Below are positions 54,305-64,000 of a stretch of DNA of 64,000 bases, piece by piece. Position 1 is the first letter of the stretch. Each line of letters starts with the position of its first letter. The stretch covers positions 6,812,597-6,876,596 of the forward strand of contig NZ_CM002285.1 in the NCBI RefSeq assembly GCF_000497445.1, written 5' to 3'. The position numbers and the translations under genes are program-made. The stretch comes from Streptomyces roseochromogenus subsp. oscitans DS 12.976 (GTDB taxonomy: Bacteria > Actinomycetota > Actinomycetes > Streptomycetales > Streptomycetaceae). The notes under the pieces were generated by a model, which did not search any database, was not told where the DNA came from, and saw nothing but the letters and a program-made list of their open reading frames with translations.

Positions 54305-55426
54305 TCAGCTGGCGGGCGCGGACGGGGCGATAGGCGGCGGGGGCTGCACGGGCGGCGGCGGAATCACCGGCCGCCGCCGTCGCCGTACGACGATCACGGC
54401 GACGGCCAGTACCAGTGCACCGCCCACCGTGAGCAGCCAGGCCGGGATCCCGGCGACCTCACGCAGCCGGTCCTCGTAGATCACCTGCTGGACCGGGGTG
54501 TCGGCGGCGGCCCGGACCAGCTCGTGGTCGCCGGAGATACGGGCCGGCTCGGGGAACTGCTGGGTGAGTGCGGTCAGGTAGGGGGTGCCGGCGGCCAGCT
54601 TGCCGAGGATGCTGTCGTGCGGGTGGACGCGGCCCGCGAAGACCACGCCGGGCGGCAGGCCGCCGATCGCGGTGCGCGTCGCCATGCGGTGCGCGGCGAG
54701 TACGTACAGGGCGAGCGACTGCGGGGTGCTCGCCAGGCGGGACAGCCGCATCGGGTACACGGGGCTGCCGGTGGCGAAGGTCAGGTGGAGGGGGTCCAGC
54801 GCGCCGTGCAGAGGGGTGCCGGCCGTGTCCGGGGCGAGGCGGACGGCCACGTACTCCCAGTGCCGGTCGACGTACGGCTGCAGGGCCGTTTTCAGGCGGG
54901 CGGGCAGCGAGAAGCCGTGGGTGTGCAGCCAGTCGCCGAGGGCGGCCGGGTCGGTGGCGGTCAGCCGGGCCACGTCGAAGGGGCCGAGCCGCTGGCGGCC
55001 GACCACGCCGACGGCGGCGCCGGCGCCGGCGGGTGCGGGGGCCTTGGCGGCCGTGTCGTGGTCGTCGAAGGGCCAGTCGCCGTTCTCCGGCCAGAAGTGA
55101 TACCGGGTGCGGTGGACGGGCTGGATGGCCTGGGCCAGCTGGTCGAAGAGCGCGGGGTCGCCGAGGGCGACGGTGGCGCGGTGCGGGACGGGCATGATCC
55201 AGGCGGCGTGCCGCGCGTCGCCGTTCACCGTGAGCCGCATGACGATCTGCTCCTGGCGCCCGTCCCAGCGCAGTACGGACTGCTCGCCGGCCACGGAGAT
55301 CCGCGTCGCCGGGTCCGGCACCATCGCCCCGCATCCACAGGCGTAGGCGGGGGCGATGAGCCAGCTGAGCTGGATGCCGAGGAGGGCGAGGACCAGGGTG
55401 AGTGTGCGAGCGCGGGCTTGTTTCAC
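54305..55426 (-). CDS. DUF2330 secreted/membrane-anchored protein
   Basis: 373-residue protein with a signal sequence (residues 1-28) ending at the conserved AYACGCGAMVPD block of DUF2330, an extracellular domain of about 290 residues (with PENGDWPFDDHDTAAKAPAP), one C-terminal membrane helix (about 320-340, WLLTVGGALVLAVAVIVV) and a proline-rich cytoplasmic tail. Function unknown. GTG 55426 follows a signal-peptide-like N-terminus; the ribosome site is poor. Same strand as and directly downstream of the MHS transporter gene. Confidence 0.85.
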   Translation of the reverse strand: MKQARARTLTLVLALLGIQLSWLIAPAYACGCGAMVPDPATRISVAGEQSVLRWDGRQEQIVMRLTVNGDARHAAWIMPVPHRATVALGDPALFDQLAQAIQPVHRTRYHFWPENGDWPFDDHDTAAKAPAPAGAGAAVGVVGRQRLGPFDVARLTATDPAALGDWLHTHGFSLPARLKTALQPYVDRHWEYVAVRLAPDTAGTPLHGALDPLHLTFATGSPVYPMRLSRLASTPQSLALYVLAAHRMATRTAIGGLPPGVVFAGRVHPHDSILGKLAAGTPYLTALTQQFPEPARISGDHELVRAAADTPVQQVIYEDRLREVAGIPAWLLTVGGALVLAVAVIVVRRRRRPVIPPPPVQPPPPIAPSAPAS

Positions 55427-55523
55427 GGGGCAACAGACGGCGCCGTGCCTGCCAACGGTTCCGATGCTGGTGCTAGGCCGCGTGGGGCGCTGCGCAGCTA
55501 CGGCGCGCATGCGGGTGCGGCGA

Positions 55524-55617
55524 CTGCAACCCCCTAGGGGCGCGAGGAACTGCGCGAACGGCCACGACGGACCTGCAACCGGCAGCGCACCCGCACCCCT
55601 ACGGCGCTTACCGCTGC
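55524..55617 (-). repeat. GC-rich intergenic repeat copy between MHS transporter and DUF2330
   Basis: Reverse-orientation copy of the repeat also seen at 52449-52543 and 24335-24457. Read on the minus strand it begins GCAGCGGTAAGCGCCGTAGG at the 3' end of the MHS transporter gene and runs to GGGTTGCAG. Confidence 0.75.
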
Positions 55618-56984
55618 TCCACTGCCGGGGCGGAACCCGGCAACGGCCGCCCCGCGGACTCAGACATCCGCCACACCGCGAACCCGCCCACAACAGCCGC
55701 CGCCATCATGTAATACGCGGGCATCATCATGTTCCCCGTCGCCCCGATCAGCGCGGTCACGACCAGCGGAGTCGTACCGCCGAACAGGGACACGGAGACA
55801 TTGAAGCCGATGGACAGGGAGCCGTACCGGACGCGCGTCGGGAAGAGCGCGGGCAGCGCGGCCGGCATCGCCGCCGTGAAGCAGACCAGCAGCAGCCCCA
55901 GCGCACCCATGCCCAGCGCGACCGCGAGGAGACTGCCCTGGCGGATCAGCAGCACCGCCGGGACGGACAGGAAGAGGAAGCCCGCACAGCCCGCCGCGAT
56001 CACCGGCCGCCGGCCGATCCGGTCCGTCAGCGCGCCCGCGAACGGCTGCACGATCATCATCAGCGTCATCACGCCCAGCACGACCAGCAGACCGTGCGTC
56101 TCGTCGTACTTCAGCTCACTGGTCAGATAGCTCGGCATGTACGAGAGCAGCATGTAGTCGGTGACGTTGAAGACCAGCACCAGGGCCATGCACAGCAGCA
56201 GCGCCTTCCACTGCCCCGCCACCATCTCGCGCAGCCGCACCTTCGGCCGGGACGCCTCCGCCTTGTCCAGCTCGGCGGCGAACGCCGGGGTCTCCTCCAG
56301 CCGCATCCGCAGGTAGAGGCCGATGACGCCCATCGGGCCCGCGATCAGGAACGGGATACGCCAGCCCCACGACACCAGATCGTGCGAGGACAGCAGCGCG
56401 GTCATCAGGGTGACCAGACCCGCACCGCCGATGTAGCCCGCCAGCGTGCCGAACTCCAGCCAGCTGCCGAAGAAGCCACGACGCTTGTCCGGCGCGTACT
56501 CCGCGATGAAGGTCGACGCGCCCGCGTACTCACCACCGGTCGAGAAGCCCTGCACCAGCCGTGCGGCCAGCAGAAGCAGGGGTGCACCCACGCCGATCGA
56601 CGCGTACGACGGGATCAGGCCGATCGCGAACGTGCCCGCCGCCATCATGATCATCGTGAGGGCGAGCACCTTCTGACGCCCCACGCGGTCGCCCAGCGGG
56701 CCGAAGACCATGCCACCGAGCGGCCGGACCAGGAAGGCCGCCGCGAAGGCTCCGAAGGTCGACAGCAGCTGCGCGGTCGGGTTGCCGGACGGGAAGAAGA
56801 CCTTGCCCAGGGTGACCGCGATGTAGCTGTAGACACCGAAGTCGAACCACTCCATCGCGTTGCCGAGCGCGGCCGCCTTCACGGCGCGCTTGACGAGCGC
56901 GGGGTCGGTGACGGTGACGTCGCCGTGGGCCTGTACGGCCGGTGGGGTCTTCAGAAGCGGGGAGACGGCTGTGGCGGTCGCCAA
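55608..56984 (-). CDS. MFS transporter of the metabolite:H+ symporter (MHS, ProP-like) family
   Basis: 458-residue symporter with 12 helices. The family signature is NAMEWFDFGVYSYIAVTLG near residue 42; motif A is FGPLGDRVGRQKVLALTMIM (about 95-114), and a second motif A lies at GALTDRIGRRPVI. It probably imports an osmolyte or organic acid (proline/betaine, citrate, alpha-ketoglutarate types). The only start before NAMEWF that fits is TTG 56984. A near-perfect palindrome lies about 120 bp upstream. Confidence 0.88.
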   Translation of the reverse strand: MATATAVSPLLKTPPAVQAHGDVTVTDPALVKRAVKAAALGNAMEWFDFGVYSYIAVTLGKVFFPSGNPTAQLLSTFGAFAAAFLVRPLGGMVFGPLGDRVGRQKVLALTMIMMAAGTFAIGLIPSYASIGVGAPLLLLAARLVQGFSTGGEYAGASTFIAEYAPDKRRGFFGSWLEFGTLAGYIGGAGLVTLMTALLSSHDLVSWGWRIPFLIAGPMGVIGLYLRMRLEETPAFAAELDKAEASRPKVRLREMVAGQWKALLLCMALVLVFNVTDYMLLSYMPSYLTSELKYDETHGLLVVLGVMTLMMIVQPFAGALTDRIGRRPVIAAGCAGFLFLSVPAVLLIRQGSLLAVALGMGALGLLLVCFTAAMPAALPALFPTRVRYGSLSIGFNVSVSLFGGTTPLVVTALIGATGNMMMPAYYMMAAAVVGGFAVWRMSESAGRPLPGSAPAVEQR

Positions 56985-57332
56985 AACGGGGCTCGCCTAC
57001 CTTTCGACGGGGACAGGGCGCGGTCCGTACGGCGGCACTGCCGGGAAACGGGCCGAAATCGACCATAGGGGGACCTTGCCCCCTTACGGAATGCGCACAC
57101 TTAACTGCATAGTGCAGCTAAACGGCGCATACGCAGGTACGTCTGCCCACTCAGGGCGTGACATGCCGGCCCCGCGCTGTGATCCTTCTCGCGCCCCGGA
57201 CAAGCAACCGCACACGCCGTCGGCCATCGTCTTCCGGACAAAAGGCGGACGGACGTCAGGTGAAGCGGGGGTTTCCTGCGTCCTCCCTCCAGGGGGTGGG
57301 CGAGCCTCATAGGGTTCGCAGAAGAACTCGGC
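56985..57332. other. 348-bp divergent region between MHS transporter and GT87/PAP2 genes
   Basis: No gene of its own is supported. It contains an operator-like palindrome at 57101-57121 (own entry) and the start signals of both flanking genes. The rest is ordinary sequence. Confidence 0.5.
57101..57121. promoter_or_regulatory. Operator-like palindrome upstream of the MHS transporter
   Basis: TTAACTGCA and TGCAGCTAA, separated by TAG, are complementary at 8 of 9 positions. This 21-bp AT-rich palindrome in a GC-rich gap has the size and symmetry of a repressor site (for example GntR or LacI type). No regulator gene is adjacent. Confidence 0.5.
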
Positions 57333-60795
<3,463 letters not shown>

Positions 60796-60831
60796 TCAGA
60801 ACGGACTCAGACCGGACGACGGGAGTCGCCG

Positions 60832-62067
60832 ATGCACTGCCCCGCGCTGCCCGACGGGTTCGACTTCACCGACCCCGACCTGCTGCACCACCGTGTGCCC
60901 CTCCCGGAGTTCGCCGAGCTGCGCCGCACCGAGCCGGTCCGCTGGATACCGCAGCCGCACGGCCTCGCGGGCTTCGCCGACGCCGGCTACTGGGCCGTGA
61001 CCCGGCACGCCGATGTCAGGTACGTCTCCACGCACCCGGAACTCTTCTCCTCCACCCTCAACACCGCGATCATCCGCTTCAACGAGCACATCGAGCGCGA
61101 CGCGATCGACGCACAGCGGCTGATCCTGCTCAACATGGATCCTCCGGAACATACGCGGGTGCGGCAGATCGTGCAGCGGGGCTTCACGCCACGTTCCATC
61201 CGCGCCCTGGAGGAACGGCTCCGGGCGCGCGCCGAGGCGATCGTCTCGGCCGCCCGCACCCGCTCCGGATCCTTCGACTTCGTCGGCGAGGTCGCCTGTG
61301 AACTGCCGTTGCAGGCCATCGCCGAGCTGATCGGCGTCCCGCAGGAGGACCGGTCCAAGATCTTCGACTGGTCCAACAAGATGATCGCCTACGACGATCC
61401 CGAGTACGCCATCACCGAGGAGGTCGGCGCGGAGTCGGCCGCCGAGATCATCGCCTACGCGATGAACATGGCCGCCGAGCGCAAGCGGTGCCCGGCCCAC
61501 GACATCGTGACGACACTGGTCGCGGCGGAGGACGAGGGCAACCTCAACTCCGACGAGTTCGGCTTCTTCGTCCTGATGCTGGCGGTGGCCGGGAACGAGA
61601 CCACCCGCAACGCCATCACCCACGGGATGCACGCCTTCCTCACCCACCCCGAGCAGTGGGAGCTGTTCCGGCGGGAGCGGCCGGCCACCACGGCCGAGGA
61701 GATCGTGCGCTGGGCGACCCCGGTCAACGCCTTCCAGCGGACCGCCACCCAGGACACCGAACTGTCCGGGGTCCCGATCAGGAAGGGCGACCGCGTCGGG
61801 CTGTTCTACGCCTCCGCCAACCACGACCCCGAGGTCTTCACCGGCCCCGACGCCTTCGACATCACCCGCGACCCCAATCCCCACCTGGGCTTCGGCGGTG
61901 GCGGCCCGCACTACTGCCTCGGCAAGTCCCTGGCGATCCTGGAGATCGACCTGATCTTCGGCGCGATCGCCGACGCCATGCCCGGCCTACGGCTGGCCGA
62001 CGCCCCGCGCCGGCTCCGCTCGGCCTGGATCAACGGCGTCAAGGAACTTCAGGTCACCACCGGCTGA
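60832..62067 (+). CDS. CYP125-like cytochrome P450
   Basis: 411-residue P450. Heme thiolate C362 in GGGGPHYCLGKSLA; I-helix oxygen site AVAGNETTRNA (about 262-272); E-x-x-R in EEIVRWATPV. Extensive agreement with mycobacterial CYP125A1 (LPDGFDFTDPDLL, CELPLQAIAELIGVPQEDR), recalled without a search, points to steroid C26/C27 oxidation that starts side-chain removal. ATG 60832 with GGGAG. No ferredoxin gene is adjacent. It faces away from the FadA5-like thiolase, with a KstR-like site in its promoter. Confidence 0.9.
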   Translation: MHCPALPDGFDFTDPDLLHHRVPLPEFAELRRTEPVRWIPQPHGLAGFADAGYWAVTRHADVRYVSTHPELFSSTLNTAIIRFNEHIERDAIDAQRLILLNMDPPEHTRVRQIVQRGFTPRSIRALEERLRARAEAIVSAARTRSGSFDFVGEVACELPLQAIAELIGVPQEDRSKIFDWSNKMIAYDDPEYAITEEVGAESAAEIIAYAMNMAAERKRCPAHDIVTTLVAAEDEGNLNSDEFGFFVLMLAVAGNETTRNAITHGMHAFLTHPEQWELFRRERPATTAEEIVRWATPVNAFQRTATQDTELSGVPIRKGDRVGLFYASANHDPEVFTGPDAFDITRDPNPHLGFGGGGPHYCLGKSLAILEIDLIFGAIADAMPGLRLADAPRRLRSAWINGVKELQVTTG

Positions 62068-62100
62068 CCCGCGCTGTGCCGGCGGGTCGGCCCATCCCGA

Positions 62101-62145
62101 GGGAGGCAGGAGCACCCCTACCCCAACGCCCCGTTCCTGCCTCCC
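62101..62145. terminator. Convergent terminator after the P450
   Basis: GGGAGGCAGGA (62101-62111) and TCCTGCCTCCC (62135-62145) form an 11-bp perfect stem with a 23-base loop between the P450 and DUF1275 genes. Confidence 0.65.
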
Positions 62146-62168
62146 CCGAGGTCCGGGATCCGTACGAT

Positions 62169-62864
62169 TCATTCCCGGCCGGACGCCACCACCGCCAGCA
62201 CGCCCGACGCCACCGCCGCGATCAGCAGCGGGATGCCCAGGCCGTGACGGAGGACGAGCAGCGCGCCCAGGCAGGCGCCCACGAACATCGCGATCACCGA
62301 GGCCGTACGGCGCGGTGAGCGGTGGCCGGTGGCGTCACCGAGACGGGACTCGGAGGCCAGGCCGGTCAGGGTCATGGTCAGGACGGTCGTGGTGAGATCG
62401 GGGATGCCCAGTTTGCGGACGGTCGCGTTGCGCAGGCCCATAGCGAAGGCGGTCAGCGCGATCAGGGCATAGCGGGTGCCGTCGCTGTCCGGCCAGGCGA
62501 AGGCCACCGCCGCCGAGCCGCCGACCAGGACCGCCTCGGCGGCCAGCGTCAGCCGGGTCCACCGGCGCCGGGAGTCGCCCGAGAACCGGGCCGCGATCCG
62601 GCCGCCGGTGACCGCGCCGAGCAGGAAGCAGGCGAGTGAGGTGGCCGTGTGCGGGACGGAGAAGCCTGGCGCACCGGCCGCCGCGAAGCCGAGGACGACG
62701 ACGTTGCCGGTCATGTTGGCCGTGAAGACATGGCCGAGGCCCAGATAGCTGACGGCGTCGATCAGGCCGCTCACCACGGTCAGGAGCAGCAGCACGAGCA
62801 CCAGCCGCAGCCCGCGCGTCTCCGGGGCGGGGGCGGCCGCCCGCGCTGACGGTGCCGTCGTCAT
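62169..62864 (-). CDS. DUF1275 (YoaK-like) membrane protein
   Basis: 231-residue membrane protein with about six helices. The first block LIDAVSYLGLGHVFTANMTG (about 34-53) and the AFAMGLRNATVRKLGIPDLT block (about 140-160) define DUF1275. Transport or permease-like role, substrate unknown. The ATG at 62864 has GGAGGAA. Convergent with the P450 gene. Confidence 0.9.
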   Translation of the reverse strand: MTTAPSARAAAPAPETRGLRLVLVLLLLTVVSGLIDAVSYLGLGHVFTANMTGNVVVLGFAAAGAPGFSVPHTATSLACFLLGAVTGGRIAARFSGDSRRRWTRLTLAAEAVLVGGSAAVAFAWPDSDGTRYALIALTAFAMGLRNATVRKLGIPDLTTTVLTMTLTGLASESRLGDATGHRSPRRTASVIAMFVGACLGALLVLRHGLGIPLLIAAVASGVLAVVASGRE

Positions 62865-62980
62865 GGTTCCTCCGCTGGGCCGGCCGGACAGGGTGAGGAC
62901 CACTCCACCATGGACATGCGAGCGCACCCTCGCCCAGCGGGGGACGAGGGTGCGATTGCTCTATGTGGCGGGAGGCCGGC

Positions 62981-63394
62981 TCAGTACCAGCCGTTCGCCT
63001 GCCAGAAGCTCCAGGCCTTGACCGGGCTGCCGTAGCGGGAGTTCATGTAGTCCAGGCCCCACTTGATCTGGGTGGCCGGGTTGGTCTTCCAGTCGGCACC
63101 GGCGGAGGCCATCTTCGAGGCCGGCAGGGCCTGGACCAGGCCGTAGGCTCCGGAGGAGCTGTTGGTGGCGGTCGGGTTCCAGCCGCTCTCGTGCGAGACG
63201 ATCTTGCTGAACGCGTTGAACTGCGCGGCGTCCGGGATCATCTTCTTCGCGATCGCCTGAGCGGAGGAGGCCGAGGCCGGGGCGGCCTGGGCGGGCGCCG
63301 CGGAGAGCGCCATACCGGCGGTGGCGGCGGCCACGGCGGCGGCGGTGAGGGCCTTCTTCGGGGAAGCGATGCGGCGGATGAAGGAGACGGACAC
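62981..63394 (-). CDS. Secreted transglycosylase-like cell-wall enzyme
   Basis: 137-residue secreted protein. Residues 1-38 form a signal peptide (ends AAPAQAAP). The mature domain is a small lysozyme-fold transglycosylase: catalytic glutamate in IVSHESGWNP (about 68), then SSSGAYGLVQALPASKM and a KWGLDYMNSRYGSPVKAW end. It cuts peptidoglycan glycan strands. GTG 63394 with AAGAGG. It has a long leader (285 bp to the next gene) with a hairpin; no known riboswitch was recognised. Confidence 0.9.
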   Translation of the reverse strand: MSVSFIRRIASPKKALTAAAVAAATAGMALSAAPAQAAPASASSAQAIAKKMIPDAAQFNAFSKIVSHESGWNPTATNSSSGAYGLVQALPASKMASAGADWKTNPATQIKWGLDYMNSRYGSPVKAWSFWQANGWY

Positions 63395-63679
63395 GGAGAA
63401 CCTCTTGCGTCGGGGACAGGGGGTCGCCCGTACGTCCGGGCCACACGCGGTGGCCGCATACGTCGGCGCCGCGGCCCGTGAGGGCTCGTGGCGCCTGGCG
63501 ACGTCATCCAGACAAGCAGGCTCGAAGTAGGTCCGCAATGACCCCTTTTACTAGTTGTGGCCGGATCGACGGGAAACGTCGGCTCTGTGGCGTGGGTCTC
63601 AATACGCAGGTCAGCAAGGGTGCACTGTCGTGCATTTCAGACATTTGTTACTACTGTCCGGGATCGTAGGTGATCTGGG
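63395..63679 (-). other. Leader/promoter region of the transglycosylase gene
   Basis: 285 bp with no gene. It contains a hairpin with GGCGCC (63465-63470) and GGCGCC (63490-63495) as outer arms and GCCC/GGGC inside. The distal half is more AT-rich and probably holds the promoter. Leaders of other Streptomyces wall hydrolases carry c-di-AMP (ydaO) riboswitches, but the conserved ydaO strings are not seen here. Confidence 0.4.
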
Positions 63680-64000
63680 TCATGTGGGGTGCTTCACCGG
63701 TGGGGTGCCGCTGGGTGAGGCGCCGTATCCGTCCGGTGAGGGTTCTCGGGCGTCGAATGTGACCGCGGTCTCGAACGCCGCCCGCCGTGTGGCCCGGCGC
63801 AGCGCGCGCAGCACCGCCGGGCCGAGGACGAAGGTCAGCACCACCGTGCAGACGGCCCGGCCGAGGTCCCAGCCGAGCGAGGTGGCCAGGCAGTAGGCGA
63901 CGAAACGGGCCAGGTTCGCGGGAACGGAGGCGTGGGCGTCGAAGGAGATGTCCGAGGCGGCGGCGCCCATGAAGGGCCAGCCGGCCAGATTCATGACCGT
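63680..64000 (-). CDS. ECF transporter S component-like membrane protein, 5' end beyond the window
   Basis: The frame is open to the right edge, so only the C-terminal part is present (about 106 residues). It contains NLAGWPFMGAAASDISFDAH, a hydrophobic helix (LARFVAYCLATSLGWDLGRA) and a helix with AVCTVVLTFVLGPAVLRALR, which fits the C-terminal helices of an energy-coupling-factor substrate component. The tail is polar. No neighbours on the other side can be seen, so the vitamin or ion carried is unknown. Confidence 0.65.
   Translation of the reverse strand, partial: TVMNLAGWPFMGAAASDISFDAHASVPANLARFVAYCLATSLGWDLGRAVCTVVLTFVLGPAVLRALRRATRRAAFETAVTFDAREPSPDGYGASPSGTPPVKHPT

Noticed and set aside
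63395..63679. Possible ydaO (c-di-AMP) riboswitch before the transglycosylase gene
   Set aside because: Looked for because other Streptomyces wall hydrolases have one, but the conserved ydaO strings are not present; only a generic hairpin is seen.

Overview
This is a 64 kb piece of a high-GC actinobacterial chromosome, almost certainly Streptomyces. Third codon positions are nearly all G or C, many genes start with GTG, ribosome sites are short AGGAG-type, and the gene families are the usual Streptomyces core set. The clearest anchor is the type II fatty-acid operon fasR-fabD-fabH-acpP-fabF, with DUF3145 at its far end and the E1 gene aceE about 9 kb further on. I see no insertion sequence, prophage, CRISPR array or polyketide/peptide synthase cluster.

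Layout. 1-10 kb: an esterase-like serine hydrolase, Ohr, an MDR-type oxidoreductase divergent from a MarR regulator, an EI24 membrane protein, a TetR gene divergent from a large GH3 beta-glucosidase, aldose 1-epimerase and an SGNH lipoprotein. 10-16 kb: DUF3145 and the fab operon with its activator gene fasR. 16-24 kb: pirin, a second serine hydrolase, GNAT, a MerR/aldo-keto reductase pair, DUF4429, an alpha/beta hydrolase, and a TetR/DHA2 exporter pair. 24-28.6 kb: aceE, DUF3052 and a peroxiredoxin. 28.7-37.6 kb: a tellurium-type stress island with three TerD-family proteins, a TerC-like DUF475 protein and a TerA-like protein. It also holds a tightly coupled trio: a CitE-like lyase, a phosphoribosyltransferase-TRSP-StiP fusion, and a HAD hydrolase. 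37.6-46.5 kb: small membrane, envelope and redox proteins, a tRNA-Val(TAC) and a decayed gene. 46.5-48.4 kb: a DedA protein, then a yybP-ykoY (Mn2+) riboswitch and a UPF0016 cation exporter. 48.5-59.4 kb: HAD, a peptidoglycan-binding protein, an MFS exporter fused to a winged helix, an FHA protein, O-methyltransferase, DUF2330, an MHS transporter and a GT87/PAP2 protein. 59.4-62 kb: a FadA5-like thiolase divergent from a CYP125-like P450, with two KstR-like sites between them. 62-64 kb: DUF1275, a secreted transglycosylase, and the end of an ECF transporter S component cut by the window edge.

How it fits together. FasR sits directly upstream of the operon it is expected to activate. The ter genes share a neighbourhood with peroxiredoxin. 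Two of the island's genes, and the esterase gene at the start, carry a GGGAAC-N18-CGT(T/A) promoter-like element typical of ECF sigma factors. The thiolase/P450 pair looks like a small steroid side-chain catabolic unit. A family of GC-rich hairpin repeats sits at the 3' ends of several genes.

Limits: all functions are read from sequence features and family knowledge. No database or folding program was run, and start codons were chosen by eye from ribosome-binding sites and family N-termini.
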